Both the position numbers and the translations under genes were made by a program. Source: Podaxis mareebaensis (Eukaryota > Basidiomycota > Agaricomycetes > Agaricales > Agaricaceae). From it: a stretch of DNA of 64,000 bases. The notes under the pieces are model-generated. The model did no database searches. It was not told the origin of the DNA and saw only the letters and a program-made list of their open reading frames with translations. Positions within the stretch are counted from its first letter, which is position 1. The number at the start of each line of letters is the position of its first letter. Location: assembly GCA_018524725.1 (NCBI GenBank), contig JAEUWP010000029.1, positions 62,001-126,000 on the forward strand, written 5' to 3'. Of the stretch, positions 9,754 through 22,376 are shown in pieces.

Positions 9754-12128
9754 ATGTCCGATAACAGCAGCCCCAGCGATGATAACATCACCAAGAGCAC
9801 GGGCACGCAGAAGCCACCTCCACTGCCCAATGCTTCCGGCAGTGAGGCTCGCCCAACAACGGCTTCGACCATAGCTCGTGAAAACCACCTCGCGGATCCG
9901 TTTGCGACCCCAGAGTCCAGCCGGCCGTCATCTCGCCACCACCATATGCATTCCTCGAAAATATCCTTCTCTGATACTTCCAGTGGTTTCCTCAGCGCCC
10001 CGCGCACTCCCACTGAAGGCGTCTTCCCAAGCGCAACTCCTAACCATATTCCTGTCCCCCGTTCCATCCTAAGCAACCCTTCTCGCATCTCAGTCATACA
10101 ATCCGCTCGCTCGAGTGCTGTGCCCCTTCCCAGTGGAAATGCAATCCCGCGCAAGCTTCCTCGGATGAAGTCCTATATGATGGCTGATCCCAACAATATC
10201 CCCAAACCGTGGACGGACAAGCCCAACCCCCGAGCCAAAATCGCGTACTTCCTGACGTACGCCGTAATCTTCATAGGGCTCGCCGGTGGAATTGTACAGT
10301 GCTACTTTAACTATGCTCATGCTCAATTGGACAGGAAGCCACTTTGCCTTGTGATGGAGGAAAACTTTGATTCTGAAGAGGCGGTATTCGGCGAAAACGG
10401 GTCCTTTAATAGGGAGGTTAATATGGATGGCTTTGGGTATGTACCCTTCTTTTATTTCTTCTTCTTCGCCCCAATTGTGAGGAATGCTACAAGAGAGGGG
10501 GCCAACAGCCTTTATTGCTACGGCCTCTTGCCTACGCCCTCGACTTCTCTACGCCTTGTTTTTACTGCTTTCCTAACTTTATTTCTCCTTGACTAGTAAC
10601 GGACAATTCGAAATGACGACTGCATCCCGCAACAACTCCTTCGTGAAAGATGGTTTCCTTTACATCGTGCCGACGCTCACATCAGATTCCATTGGCAACG
10701 ATGCCATTTTCGATGGAACCGTCTACAACATCACAGGTTGCACGTTCAATCAAACTCGGCCTAACAATGGATTCATCACAAGAGGCGGTCAAACATTCTT
10801 CGACGAAGAAGGATACGTCAAAGCCTGCAGCGCCGTCAGCAATCGCACGGCTGGAACGGTCATCAACCCGGTCCAAAGCGCACGTATCAATACGAAGGGG
10901 AAGTCGAGCATCAGGTTCGGACGGGTTGAGGTTAGAGCAAAGATGCCAACCGGGTACGTGTTACCTTTCTTGACTGATTCGTTGATAAATTTAGATGTAT
11001 TCATGGTGTTCTTATTTCTCTTGCGACGGTTGTCTTACAGTGATTGGGTGAGTTGGCGTCTTCGTGTGAGAATTTGTGCAAAGATAGCTTAATTTGCTTT
11101 CCCTCAAGCTTTGGCCTGCTATTTGGATGCTTCCCAAGGACGAAGCTTATGGACCGTGGCCTCTCAGCGGTGAAATTGATATCGTCGAGTCCCGAGGAAA
11201 CGGTATTAGATACACAGCACGGTGCGTGCCTACCATTTACCAAACTGTCCCTTATATTCACTTCCTCACTTTCTATAGCGGCTCGAACTATGTTCAAGGA
11301 TCGCTGAATTGGGGACCTACAGACTTCCTCAATGGCGTTTCGAAATCCTACAGTTGGTGGCAAGAGCGCCGCAAGTCTTTCGCTAGCGAGTTCCGCACCT
11401 ACGCCTTGGAGTGGACCCAAGATTGGCTGTGCGTTCGCAATTCTGTGTTCACCCGAATTCTTGCTTGTTACTCATGCCATGCCTACATTGACTGATAACA
11501 GGCGTATCTACGTTGATAACCGGCTCCATACCCTTCTCGACATCAAGTTCAACAAACCCTTCTTCGAGCGAGGTGAATTCCCCGAGGTAATCTTCGACGG
11601 ACCAAACCCAGTCGCTTTGCAGAATCCTTGGATAAATGGGACGAATGCCACGCCATTTGATCAGGGTAAGTCTGAGATCTTTGTCTTGTTCGTTATCCCT
11701 TAATACAAGTGGAGCCGCACTGTGATGCCGATATCTCCTTCACCATTCAATCATCTATGATATCCCTGGTCGATCATCTGCTTATTTCTGATGACTTGTT
11801 TCCTAGAGTTTTACTTGATTATGAACGTTGGCGTCGGTGGCACGAATGGGTGGTTCCCTGAGGCGCAAGGAGATAAGCCTTGGCTTGATGCTTCGCAGAG
11901 TACGTATATTTCTTACTTTCTTCCCTATCACGCTCATGAATACATTTATTTCAGATGCCATGCGGGACTTTGCCCTGGCCAAAGCTAAGTGGTACTCGAC
12001 ATGGCCTACAAACGTCGAGGACCGGGCCTTGGTTGTGTATGTCTTTATCTGCCTTTCCTTGCTTATGTCGACTGACAACAATTTCCAGGGATTATGTCAA
12101 GATGTGGAAACACTGCGACGGGAACTGA
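9754..12128 (+). CDS. KRE6: KRE6/SKN1-type beta-1,6-glucan synthesis protein (GH16 fold)
   Basis: Nine exons join in phase to 562 residues: 9754-10436, 10597-10953, 11041-11047, 11109-11221, 11279-11428, 11502-11665, 11807-11899, 11955-12036, 12089-12128. The protein is a type II membrane protein. It has a serine/proline-rich cytosolic tail (1-160), one membrane helix (about 161-183, starting AKIAYFLTYAVIF) and a lumenal GH16-like domain. The family active-site signature GEIDIVESRG is at 370-379, with the E-x-D-x-x-E residues at E371, D373 and E376. Family blocks such as LYIVPTLTSD, YNITGCT, LNWGP and NPFxxxFYLIMNVxVGGTNGWFP-like segments are present. KRE6/SKN1 proteins act in the secretory pathway and are needed for beta-1,6-glucan in the fungal wall; whether they transglycosylate directly is unsettled. 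Exon 3 is only 7 nt, but it supplies the expected Gly-Asp-Trp before LWPAIWMLP. The gene diverges from the glycosyltransferase. Confidence 0.95.
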
Positions 12129-14631
12129 ATCGACATCGTTATATTTTCATTCTTCACGACCTCATACATAGTTAAACCATTTCTCGTCACTCCTTTACAC
12201 GATGTTTTTGTTAAAAGTTCTCGTGCTCTGATCTTGGACTCCCCTATCATATATTCATTATGCCGTGCTTTACTCCTGGGTTGCGAAATAACTTTCGGAC
12301 AAAACAGTCGACGTTGCGTATTTAGGGTTATTATAGTACTGAATTAGCGTTATCATATCCATCGTCATGCATCATGCTTTGTGCACGAATTCTAATCGTG
12401 GCCCTTCATGTAGAATATCAGCCATCGCACTTTTCTATAGAATTCCGCAGCCCCTATATGGGTTCGCCGTCTACGGCTCGACTATACAAAGCCATCTGTT
12501 CGTCCAATCTGCGCAGCCACCTGTTCGCCCAGCCCCTGGAGGTATCGGATGACTTCAGCAACATGTCTTCGGGCGCCCTGAATGTGTATATGGAGATGAT
12601 GGACTTGATCGATCATTGCATCCGCTCAGACTCTTCTCTTCCGCCGAACATGCGTTGTCTTCGAGCCGATAGATAGGGAACCGTGTAGTGCGTACTCCCA
12701 TTCAGGACTTGACATGGACAGACCGGAACAAAGCACTTGTAAATATATCATTTTGATAGAACGTTCGTACAGCCATGATAGGCTAGAGTCATATCTGCCC
12801 ACAGTCCATCGCTCCGTTCTGGTTGCCTCATTTCTCCTCCTTGCGATACGCCATACGCGGAGTGCGATCGCCGAGGAAGGTTAACTCTGGAGTAAATATA
12901 CACCTAAGAGCTCATTTCATCATAGCTAAAATGATAACGGGCGATAAAGCATCAATGCCTTATCCTGTCAGGACTGGCATGAAAGCCCCTGACACTTATA
13001 CCCCTTAAGGGAAATTTACTGCCATGCAGAGAACCGCGCTCTGGGGCCGCGAAAACGCCGAACCCGTTGATTAATCCAGTGCCCACCAGGCCCATCTGCT
13101 TCTCTGCTGATCGGGGATCGAAGTGGCCTTGGCCTCGAGGTCGCCTTGAAGGGATATTTTGAGACTGGTGAAGTTTTGGTCCGTGTCAATGAAATATAAT
13201 ATCTAGAATGATGGGTTCCCAAGGATCCCGAAAGCAGTCAGGGGTAGGCGAAATTACGAAGGAATATTCAGTTGGGAAGGGCTAGACTCTGGTATTTTTG
13301 TTTTGGACCGCCCACTGCCAAACATTTCCCTATAGATAAAGGGTAAAACGAATATAGGTGGTTGCGACTTACATACCTTTAGGCGGACACTCATAGACTA
13401 GAACAAAGGCGGGGCTATCAGTAATAAATAGGTATAACACGTCCATGGGTAGATCCATCATATACCAGGGTCAGGGCAACAGCTGAGTGGGTGGACGAAC
13501 ATGGCGTGAGCGATGGACATATCGCGCCGAAGTTTGAAGGCTTGAGTTCACGAGGGATTGATCCATCATTCGCGTATCATGGCTAGAAACATCAGAATCC
13601 CATAAAATTCCACCCCTATCCCCGGAATCCTTCTACAGAAGCGAGGGTGAACGAACGAGATTCAGCGGAAGGGAATACATAACACGGCCCGCTTCAATCT
13701 GAGTCTCACGAGTCGGGACTTTGAGCTTCGTGATTGACGCTGACGGTTCCTCGATCAATGATCCAACTTTTGACAGAGACACGCTTCATGCCAGTCAGCA
13801 ATTCATCCCATATTTCAGGATTCCGTGAGCATGTCTAAAATGAATTGGTCACCTAAGATTTGAAGGGCCTATGATTGTTCCAGGGCTGTGGTCATGAATA
13901 GTATAAATAGTTCAAACTCTATCTCATAAATGACTGGAAGCAGAAACAGTCGTTGGAAGATGGGAACGGAATTCACGTTGATCATTGCCTTTGTCAGAAA
14001 AGTGTGCCTTCGGCTACGAGGATCCCATGTAGCATGGTCTTCACTCCTTATAGTACAACAAGCTTCGTCATTTGCACAAGCGCTCATGTGTCCAGAACCG
14101 TTTTGACAAGCCTCGCGCTTGAATAATGACAGCCAACAGACAGCCAACCCTTGTCCGAGATTTATCGTTCGTTGAATGTTGATCTGCATTTCAAGGAAAA
14201 CGTCAATGAGGTCTAGACATCTGCCGACATGGACGGTACGTCTGTAAACATGCCGTCAAATGCCACAAGTTCAATATATGAATACCCTGCGGGCTAACCC
14301 CCAGACGCCCGCATATTACGACGTTCTCTAGGTCAATACCGTGGTCGACGTTGACATTGCGGGACCGATGTGGCTGACTGAGGGCGCCCACTTAATGCCA
14401 TCATCCGCTAAGACTGAATCGGAGGGAGCCTGGACATGGTTGTTGAAATGTCGGCATAACCAGATTTCCCTGCGTCCGCACACCAGTTTGGTGGCATCGG
14501 ATGGCAGGTATTACGCCAAGGTACCACCACCTGTGTAATAGTGCGTGGGGGAAGGTTTTGGCACAAGGGGGCGAGAGAAAACAAGAACGCGCAAGTTATT
14601 AGAAAATTGATAATAACAATAAGGATAGTTG
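12129..14631. other. Intergenic region, no gene recognised
   Basis: The region lies between the KRE6-like stop and the COA1 stop. Open frames of up to about 100 codons occur (for example 12374-12676 plus, and an overlapping minus frame), but they overlap each other and match no family I recognise. A plus frame at 14341-14538 has no splice-compatible neighbours. I see no RNA gene. Confidence 0.5.
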
Positions 14632-15580
14632 TTAAACTGGTTCTGCATCTATCAAAACAACTGTTCCATCATCACAGATGACTTTAAAACGTACTACGAG
14701 GACTTCAGAGAGAGTAGATACAAGGGAAAGCAAAAGACTCACGAATCGTGAAAGGCTGGCCCTTTTCTTTTCTTATGCTGGTGAAATACAACGTCCCTGA
14801 ACCTAGACACGATAAGTAAATGACCTGCACAAGGGACAAATGGCGCAGTACCCAATGTTCCGCGAATCCGCCAACTGACATCGATGTTTCCTTGTAATGT
14901 ACTAATCTGTACATAGCGACAGCGGCAGGGTCATCTTAGCTTGACACCATTAACAAAAGAAAAAAATAAAATGCGCACCCGCCCGTTGATCTTCGGGTCG
15001 CCATTCAACCACCATTCTGGTTGCGGTCTAATAGCCTCACCAAGTTTTTCCCGAAGTTGTGGGTCCTCCCGCACACATCGCATAATCTGCCGCACGACTG
15101 AACTAGAAATCATCTCCTGGTTCGTGACATAGGTCATGAACGCCGCCCATCCCGCTACTCCAACCACGGCTGCCACGAGCGCGTATGGCCATTTTTTCTG
15201 TCATGATGCAAAGAATGTGTTCACCGACGCGGAGACCCCCGGAAAAGAAACGTGATCACCTTTGGTCTTGGCAAGTCTCTGGTTGGTGGATGTTTCGCGT
15301 AGTAGGGTTGCGGACGAGCGGGCTCCGAGAACGTTTCTACCGCAGGATCTGCCTGGGACGATTGAGATGATCTTGGTAGTTCCGTGGCGTATTGCCTGAC
15401 GAACCCGTTCCGACGTTTTGACGGCCCGCAGAAGGTCTCGACTAATGGCTCTGCGTTTGCTGGAGATACGGGGTGAGAATAGTCGGAAGCGTAGCTGCGA
15501 GGATGAACATGGAGTCTGTAGGACCAGAAGACTGGTGAAGATGATTGTCGGGAGAATACCTTCCTGACGAGAGTAGCCAT
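14632..15580 (-). CDS. COA1: COA1-type cytochrome c oxidase assembly protein
   Basis: Five exons (15580-15260, 15197-14979, 14906-14852, 14802-14743, 14693-14632) close in phase to 238 residues. The first ~100 residues are rich in Arg/Ser/Thr with few acids at the very start, as expected for a mitochondrial targeting sequence. One membrane helix follows (about residues 108-132, starting KKWPYALVAAVVGVAG). The COA1/TIM21-like domain then shows EKLGEAIRPQPEWWLNGDP, a segment with LQGNIDVSWRIRG, TLYFTSIRKEKG and a C-terminal FKVICDDGTVVLID. COA1 proteins are inner-membrane factors that help Shy1/SURF1-type proteins assemble complex IV. The gene stands alone. Assignment rests on the conserved NGDP/LQG/GTLYF pattern, with all four introns falling where the pattern needs them. 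Confidence 0.88.
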
Positions 15581-17819
15581 TGCAGGAAGCCAGGGCCCAG
15601 TCTTTGCCGGCTGCTCAAAACCTCGAGTTCGGCCCTGTCACAATATCCGGAATCACATGATAAGCAACCCTCCTTTACTCCACGTGCTTAAATGACGCAG
15701 CCGCTGCAGAATGCTCGGCTATGAATACATCTCAACACGTCTATGTATAAGCCTCTATGGTCCGAAAGTCTAAATATTTCTTTTGACCAGAAGGTGAGTC
15801 CAAAGAAGGAAACCCAATTGTAAGCAAGAAGGAGATGGGCCGAACATGACTCCTCAGTATTGTCCTATAAGAGGAATCTTGCATCGTGCTTAGTACCACA
15901 CTTGACTGTAAGCAGAACGGCGCATGACACCAGATGACATCCCGCTGTTGCAATTTCTGGACTGAGAGACATTCTGGGAAGAATTTCCACCAGACATCAT
16001 TTACGTTCGAGGAAGGTACACACGAATGAGCACCTGAAATAATATCCTTCTGTTCAGCTTGAGATTGCGAGGGGATTGGTCACCAAGCCCACCTTTGATC
16101 CAATGAGGAGACGACTCTCTTTATTGAAGGGGTCTGCTTGAGGAATTTAAGTTTCATACGGAAAGAAAACTCCTATATTCACGCCAGGGAATAAAAGGAT
16201 GGGGAAGAGCAGGCGCAATACCCGCTTCCAAATCTCACAGCAATAATATAGACCGGCAAAGTGGATGAATGGCATGACATCACACGGCAGTTGAATCCCG
16301 CTCCACAAAAGCAAATCTAATCGACAGAAGGAACTACATATACATTTCAGGCAGTCCTGAGCGCCGGACATTCATAATACATAAATCCTTCGTTTGCTCA
16401 TAAAGCTCCCTCGGACGTTTTCAATCAGAACGGAGGTCTATGAAAGAAGAGTGAAAGGGTCTATCATCCCTTGAAAGTCTTGGGAACGAGAGGGGTGTAC
16501 CAGCGGTAAAGTGAATTCCGCGGAGCGCTGTAAACATACTTAGTGTTATACTGAGAAAACTGTAAATAATAATCGCACTTTCCCATTCTGTAATCCAGAT
16601 TTAAGAGGATCACAATCTGTATGGCTATTGGGAGGATGGCTTCGTGACTCGGAAAGGATCCGCGCACAGCAAATCGAGCATTTACAAGTAGCCCCAGTTC
16701 AGTGTTCGAGAGGGTGGAATAGCTTAGATGCAATGGGGCAAGATGCGCTCAGGCTGGGATCCTCATAGATTAGTGCGAGGCAGGCTCAAAGTTCTGTGTT
16801 AAAGTGTCGCGATGTATACTTGCACCTGCATCTCCCGGAGGCTTGTCTGTGGTTGACTATAGGTCACTCAGAAGAGGAGTGAACCTAACTATGAACGGAC
16901 TTGCCCAGTAATTAGCTTAACTGGCACTATACATTGTCCCACGGCTTGCGTCGGCTTGATCCATGTATTATGATAACTAAGTACTAAACTTGGGTAGCTC
17001 TGACCATTAGATGACCGAGAAAGGCTTGATTATGGGTATCCGAAACGGAATTGAAAGAGTAGTCCCGAGGTGTTCGAAAGTTATGTGCGCCCATTTTTTT
17101 CTTGATGTACGGGGAAGCGAACATGAACTGATAGGAGAATGCAAGAACGTCCTTGTGGGGATCGCGTTGATTATTCGGCCTGAAGGGAAATGTGTACCCA
17201 GGCGGCGAGTCTTTTCCGTTGGCGGGTCAACATTTCGGGCGTTATTAAAGTTTCATTAGCTGTAATGAAGGACATGGCCGAAGGGTTCTTCCAACATGTA
17301 ACAAAATATTTGCGGATCGAGGGAGGGCATCGAGGCCCTTCAAGCGCTTAATGTTAGCTTTTCATCTCAATACTTGAGGTTTTGCAACTCGTTGGATGCA
17401 TACCTGTCGGAACTACAGGCGATCATGCGCGCAGGTGTGAGATTGGTGAAGCTAGTCGATCCGTTGCGGGTTTTGTAAAGTGATTTAGACTGGCTTTCTG
17501 CTCCAAAATCAGGCTTTAGGAGTTCGCAAATGGGCCCAGTGTTTATTAATGCTCATTCTTGATTTCACTAATCACAGCGTTTAGAACATGAAGCTAATGA
17601 AAGGATGGTGCTTGCCACGAAGTGAGTCCATCGTTGGATTCTTCACCAGGACACTACAACGATCCCTTGAGTCTATTTGACTACTGATCATTGACGATGT
17701 CCGACATTGTTAGTACCGCTTCAAAGGCGAGTTATTCGGTTCCAATGGCACCGAAAGGCAGTTGATTCGGGAAATACACTAGCGAGGAAATCACACCGAA
17801 AGTGCCAGAAAACACCTAG
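15581..17819. other. Intergenic region, no gene recognised
   Basis: This is AT-richer sequence with only short, overlapping frames (for example 16464-16733 minus and 17011-17259 plus). None shows family motifs or spliceable partners. The right end may contain decayed upstream parts of the Iml1 relic, but I could not recognise them. Confidence 0.5.
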
Positions 17820-18633
17820 CGTAAGAGGAGCACGTCCCACAGAAAGTCTGCAAGGAAAAGATTGATTTTAAGTCAAACGATGGTCATCGAGATAGATTAT
17901 AACAAGGTAAGGTTTTTAGACAGATATGCCGACACAATCCCTCAATTTGCAACAAAAGAGTGACCAAGCAGGAGCAATCGTACTGCACCACGACATCATC
18001 CATAACCCAGCAACTATCTTTCACTTTGAACTCCAATTCCAATGGATAGTTGCGGCTACGAGGTGCACTGAAGACCAACTCAAAGCATGGAATCGGGCTA
18101 TTGAACACTATAGCCTCAAACTCGTTGAAGCCTATGTTACCCGAATCAGCGACACCAGCTCCCGGAACGCATTCCAATACTGTTTCCCCGTCCACCTCGT
18201 AGTCCCGCCACCCGTAGTCCCATACCCGGAGACTCGCGTGCTAGAGTATGGCCAAATATCAAAGTATTTCGAATATGCGTTTCTCCGCAAATTTGACTTC
18301 ATAGTTGATGTCGAGGCCGCAGAATGGTACTCCGAACATGTGGTCTCTTCTTCCTGTCGCCTGCCGCATAAGTATTCCCAATTCGTTCACTAGTCGGGTG
18401 TGGCATTTGTGCAGGTTATAGGTAGCTCCGAAGAGTTCCTCTTCCTCGCGAACCGGTTCATGGGGCGCTCAACACCCAAGATAAATAGCAAGAAAGAGCC
18501 CAAGCTAGTGAATGTTGCAGATGACATTAGGGATCAGTTGAATGGCTTTTGCTTGGACGCGGGGACGTTGAATGCTTTTACGAGGAACAGCTTGTATTGT
18601 TGGCGAGTGTACCTGAAGACCCTCCACCCTTGA
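17820..18633 (+). pseudogene. IML1: 5'-truncated relic of Iml1/DEPDC5 (GATOR1 subunit)
   Basis: The frame opens after a TAG at 17817-17819 and reads ILSQTMVIEIDYNK, then a probable intron (GTAAGG at 17910 to AAAAG before AGTGACC). It continues AIVLHHDIIHNPATIFHFEL, KLVEAYVTRISD, FPVHLVVPPP, FDFIVDVEAAEW and HKYSQFVH. At 18391-18393 a TAG stands where the family has glutamine (HxSG). The same frame then resumes with SGVAFVQVIGSSEEFLFLANR and ends ADDIRDQLNGFCLDAGTLNAF near the stop at 18631. This is the C-terminal segment of Iml1/DEPDC5, the GATOR1 catalytic subunit that restrains TORC1 as a Rag-GTPase GAP; the full protein is far longer. The DEP, catalytic and N-terminal parts are missing upstream. 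It is best read as a partial duplicate that has since acquired a nonsense mutation. The functional copy should lie elsewhere. Confidence 0.82.
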
Positions 18634-18985
18634 CTACTTAAATAGATCACACATCATGCGAATGCTTTGTGCGCTCCCTTGATCAGTCAAATAGTGACCG
18701 CCGGTCAGCACCATTGACTGCTCACAGTTTGAGCGACACTTGTATCCTGCCCCACGTTTCACGTAAAATTGGCCAAGTTGATAGACGTTCTATCGTACAT
18801 GTATTATTTTACCCAACATGAAGCAGTTGCGGAGAGTGACAAACAAGGTGTAAGATGAAAACCACTCTCAGCCACGCTCGCCATTGCAAAAACCTGGCCG
18901 GGAAGCCACGACTGACGTGACCGTCCGCTGCTGGAACATCGAAGCTGCGGGCAGTGGATGGTGGAGATGACACTCTCGGCCAGCA
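18634..18985. other. Short gap with no gene recognised
   Basis: The gap lies between the Iml1 relic and the 3' end of the NACHT gene. It may include the 3' untranslated region of the NACHT transcript. No other feature is seen. Confidence 0.5.
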
Positions 18986-21647
18986 TCAAAAACCTATGAT
19001 ATAGAAAGTGTGCCGTCTCCAAAGACAATCGAGACGCTGTGTCTCAAACACGGCAACGGGCTCTGAATCCTTCAGTCTGATGATTAAAGTTTCCGTCCGA
19101 GGGGCGACCTTGACACAATGGAACAAACAGCTAAGGCATTCAGTAGTGTCCCCCACCAAGCGGTCTGGAGAAGGCTTTACTGGACCCATCAGTGGATGGG
19201 ACTCAAGGGGCCAGTGATGACTCACCCTCTTGTCTAATTCAATGCACACATCACTCCAAAAGCAAGTTACTTTGACCGACTTCTCATCAAGATTTGGGTC
19301 GATGCCGAGAGATCCAAGGGTAGTATGAGTCAGAAATCCTTTCTGTGCAAGTTCTGGGGTCAACTGCATAACGGGTGAGAAATTATATCGATGAAAAATG
19401 CCGGAAACATACATGCTTTGATAGCTTCAATATGAAGTGCCCTAAGTCGCCGGTTCGCACCACAGTCCTCAGGCAGGCAGCCTCCAAGAATTCCCAGATT
19501 CGAATTTCGGGAATGCAAATTTTGGTACGGTAGTGCTGCAGCTCAAAACCGGATGAGGAGAAGTTACCGCGGAAGAATTTTTGGAGCGTTGCCCGAGCCA
19601 AGTTATGTAACCACTCCAGGCCCGGGTCTTGGCCTTCCACAGGCCAGGAGAGCGGTACACCATGAAAGTTCCGTGCCGCTGATTTCAATTCTGTCGCATC
19701 ATTCTGTGCTTCATCTAGAATGAAAGGAAACGAAGAATGAATATCGAACGTTGGTTCAAATCCTTGAAAGACAACGCACGAGAGACCATAGCTTGTGAGA
19801 AACGGAATACACCCCAAAAGAAATCAATAGCGGTAGTTCCCTTCACAATCTGATATTCACGAGATCTCGACGGATCCTCGAGGTAATCCCGGAACGAAGC
19901 GTGGTAGAAACGAGGGCGACTTGTGGCAATGTTCTTTACCCGAGGCATTCGGAGAACGGAGTGTAGATGCCGGAGAGCCGTCACAGCGGCATCTTTGGTG
20001 ATGTCAAGGATATTGCACATACACCAGAAGTTGCAACGCTGGACATTGAATTGTTTACGCTCGAGGAAGATACAGGTTCCGATAAGTCTCTTCGCGGCTT
20101 GAAGCATGTCGAGAGGTATTTTGGATAGGATCTCGGCGTATATTCTGTCGAGAGCGGCGAATGGATTTCGCTCATCGGGGGAGATGGCCAACTTTGAGAG
20201 AGCAGAGAGCACGCAATCTAATTGGGCAATAGGGTTGCCGACCCATGGATCGTCAATGAAGCGGGAGACGACGTCCGCAAATGCGAAAAGGCCCGATGAC
20301 GCTTTCGCGATTTTGAGGAAGTGGTCGTTGCTAGGCCACACCGGATCGGTAATATGTTCGGGGTAGACTTTGGAAATTCTAGAGAATTCACTGTGGAGAA
20401 ACTTCTCGACGTCGCGGCAGGCCTCCTCGGAGTCGATGGGCACTTCCTCCTCCCAAAGGCTTTCCTTAATGCCGTCGTTGGAAAATATCGCTTTCAAATG
20501 GGGTTCGGGACGACTCGCGATGGTCCAGACGAGGGGTACCATTGGGTATTGCAGCGCGAAATTACTAATCAGCTGGACGATCTCGCACTGCGAACGATCA
20601 CTGTGACGTCCAGCAGGTTGTGTATGACAATCATATTCAGTGATTTCTCCGCCACATTCGTCCAAGCCATCAAGGGCGACCAGCCAAGTTTCCAACCCGC
20701 GACGAATATGTCTTCGAGTGAAGGGTTCAATGATAAGGATACGAAATTGTTCGCTCATGGCTTTGTCGAGCGATCTCGGATTCATGGCCATGAGTTCTCC
20801 AATGTACGCTCTATAGGAGAGATCTCGAACAGCGAGTTGATAAGCGATGGTGGGAATCACTTGTTTGGGATTGGTGCGTCCGTTCGGCCGGGAGAAGAAC
20901 AGACTTGCGCCTAGTCGTGCCGCTTCCGATTCAGCCTCAACCAGAGTCTGAACGATGGCGGATTTTCCAACGCCCGCTGGTCCGTGGAGCCAGAGCAGCT
21001 TCTTCTCCTGCTTGTGATCCATAAGCCACTGCTGAACCCTCTCGATGATGGTCGTACGTGTCCCAGGATGACAGCGAGGCGGGGGATCCCGTTCAGATGA
21101 GTCGAATTCGGCCCCAGGCATTATGTGCTTTTCCAACCATTCCAGCGCTAGCTGTGCGATCAGAACTAAGGTTTGATGAATCGGATGCAATCAACCCACC
21201 CTCGCGGGAGCGGTCGCCCTGAACATAAACCATGCTTGGATTATTGAGGACTAGATTATGTGCGTTCTGCAAGAACCCGCCTTGCTGCATTACCATATGT
21301 TGATCTAGGTGTAACATATTTAAACCTTGCAAGATTCTGACCAAAACTCCTGGGGATGCCGCACCTTTGGGCATGTCCAACCTCACGGGGCCCGTAGCAG
21401 GGCGTGGATCCATACTCGAAGTTGAGCTCGAAGCACCGGCGGGCCAGTCTTTGCCGAGAACGAGGGAATAGGCGAGATTGAGTATATGTAAGAGACTGCT
21501 ACGAGTGAGGAATAACATACAAGTTGGCCGATTTTGGAGGGGTGGTTCAAAGGTCTCTAAAGCTGTGCGTCTGCGCTTGGAATTTGAGGGGCCACCCGAC
21601 ACCGTATCGTCGGTGGTCAACTTGCGTTTGCCCTTGGCCTGCGACAT
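18986..21647 (-). CDS. NACHT-domain STAND NTPase (NLR-like)
   Basis: Exon 1 is 21647-21521 (lysine/arginine-rich start MSQAKGKRKL), joined at the acceptor before 21448. One further intron lies near 21190-21260, but its exact ends are uncertain. The large NACHT exon follows. It carries the family lead-in ERDPPPRCHPGTR, Walker A GPAGVGKS, Walker B LVALDGLDEC and the sensor region IASRPEPHLK. It then splices near 19800 (GTGTAT to CATTCTAG) into LKSAARNFHGVPLSWP, and near 19410 into LTPELAQKGFLTHTTLGSLG, ending with TGA at 18986. I see no WD40, ankyrin or TPR repeats, so the C-terminus is short for a classic NLR. Such proteins are abundant and variable in Agaricomycetes and are proposed to act in non-self recognition and programmed cell death; the role here is not shown. 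A last in-frame intron after ELDKR (GTGAGT) is possible. Confidence 0.82.
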
Positions 21648-22376
21648 TCCCGGAGCGCGGCTTAGTTCACGGTGAGTGAGTCGGGTTTAGTATCGGAACC
21701 ACGCACCGAATGTTTGGCATCGTTTTCAGCGACGTTCCGTGAAGCAGGTTGACGAACTTTCTTGCGTTTTCCGCCACCTTGTTCCATATCCAGTCAGGGA
21801 ATCCAAAGGTAGCGGGCACGTCTAATCAGCGTGGGATTTTTCGAATTTCGGCGCCGCCTTTATGGGGACTTGACGAGGACGGGTGGTGGTAGTCTGGATG
21901 TCGATCATAGCTTTCGTTCTCTCTATTATATGCTGCACGCGCCTGGGCTGTGCTTTCTATTTTATCGTTCAAAGAGCGCGCAGGCGCATGAGCTCTCCGT
22001 GGGAATCAGACTAAGGAAAGATCCGCGGCAGTGGTTCTCGGAAAGATGCCAGTAGCCGCTATTAGACTCAGAGCCAACACATTTAGGGCAAAAATCATCG
22101 AGAATATGTGGAGGAGGGGTAGTGTCTACCTTCGATTTCATAAGGATTTGAGGGTCCCGTATTATCGACTTGCACGGAGATATTTTAAGCTCCATCGAGC
22201 AATAAGTCTCTCATATTCATTAGAGGCGTGTGCTTTAGCACTTTGTGACTGGGGACTCCAGAGCATTGAGTATGGCTTGCGATAAGATTAGATAAGATGA
22301 CCATCGTTTAACGCCCAGCACAATTCTAATCCCCATCCAGCCAACACACCACACGGCCAACTAAATAAAGCACCCA
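21648..22376. other. Divergent intergenic region
   Basis: This is the 729-bp region between the NACHT gene (minus) and the TFIIIC-like gene (plus), and it should hold both promoters. No clear TATA box or RNA gene is seen. Short open frames here (for example 21831-22055) show no family features. Confidence 0.5.

Noticed and set aside
12374..12676. 100-codon plus frame after the KRE6-like gene
   Set aside because: An equally plausible minus frame overlaps it, there is no family match, and it probably lies in the 3' untranslated region.
14341..14538. Fascin-like fragment (frame with KCRHNQISLRPH)
   Set aside because: Similarity is vague, there are no spliceable neighbours, and the length is too short to support.
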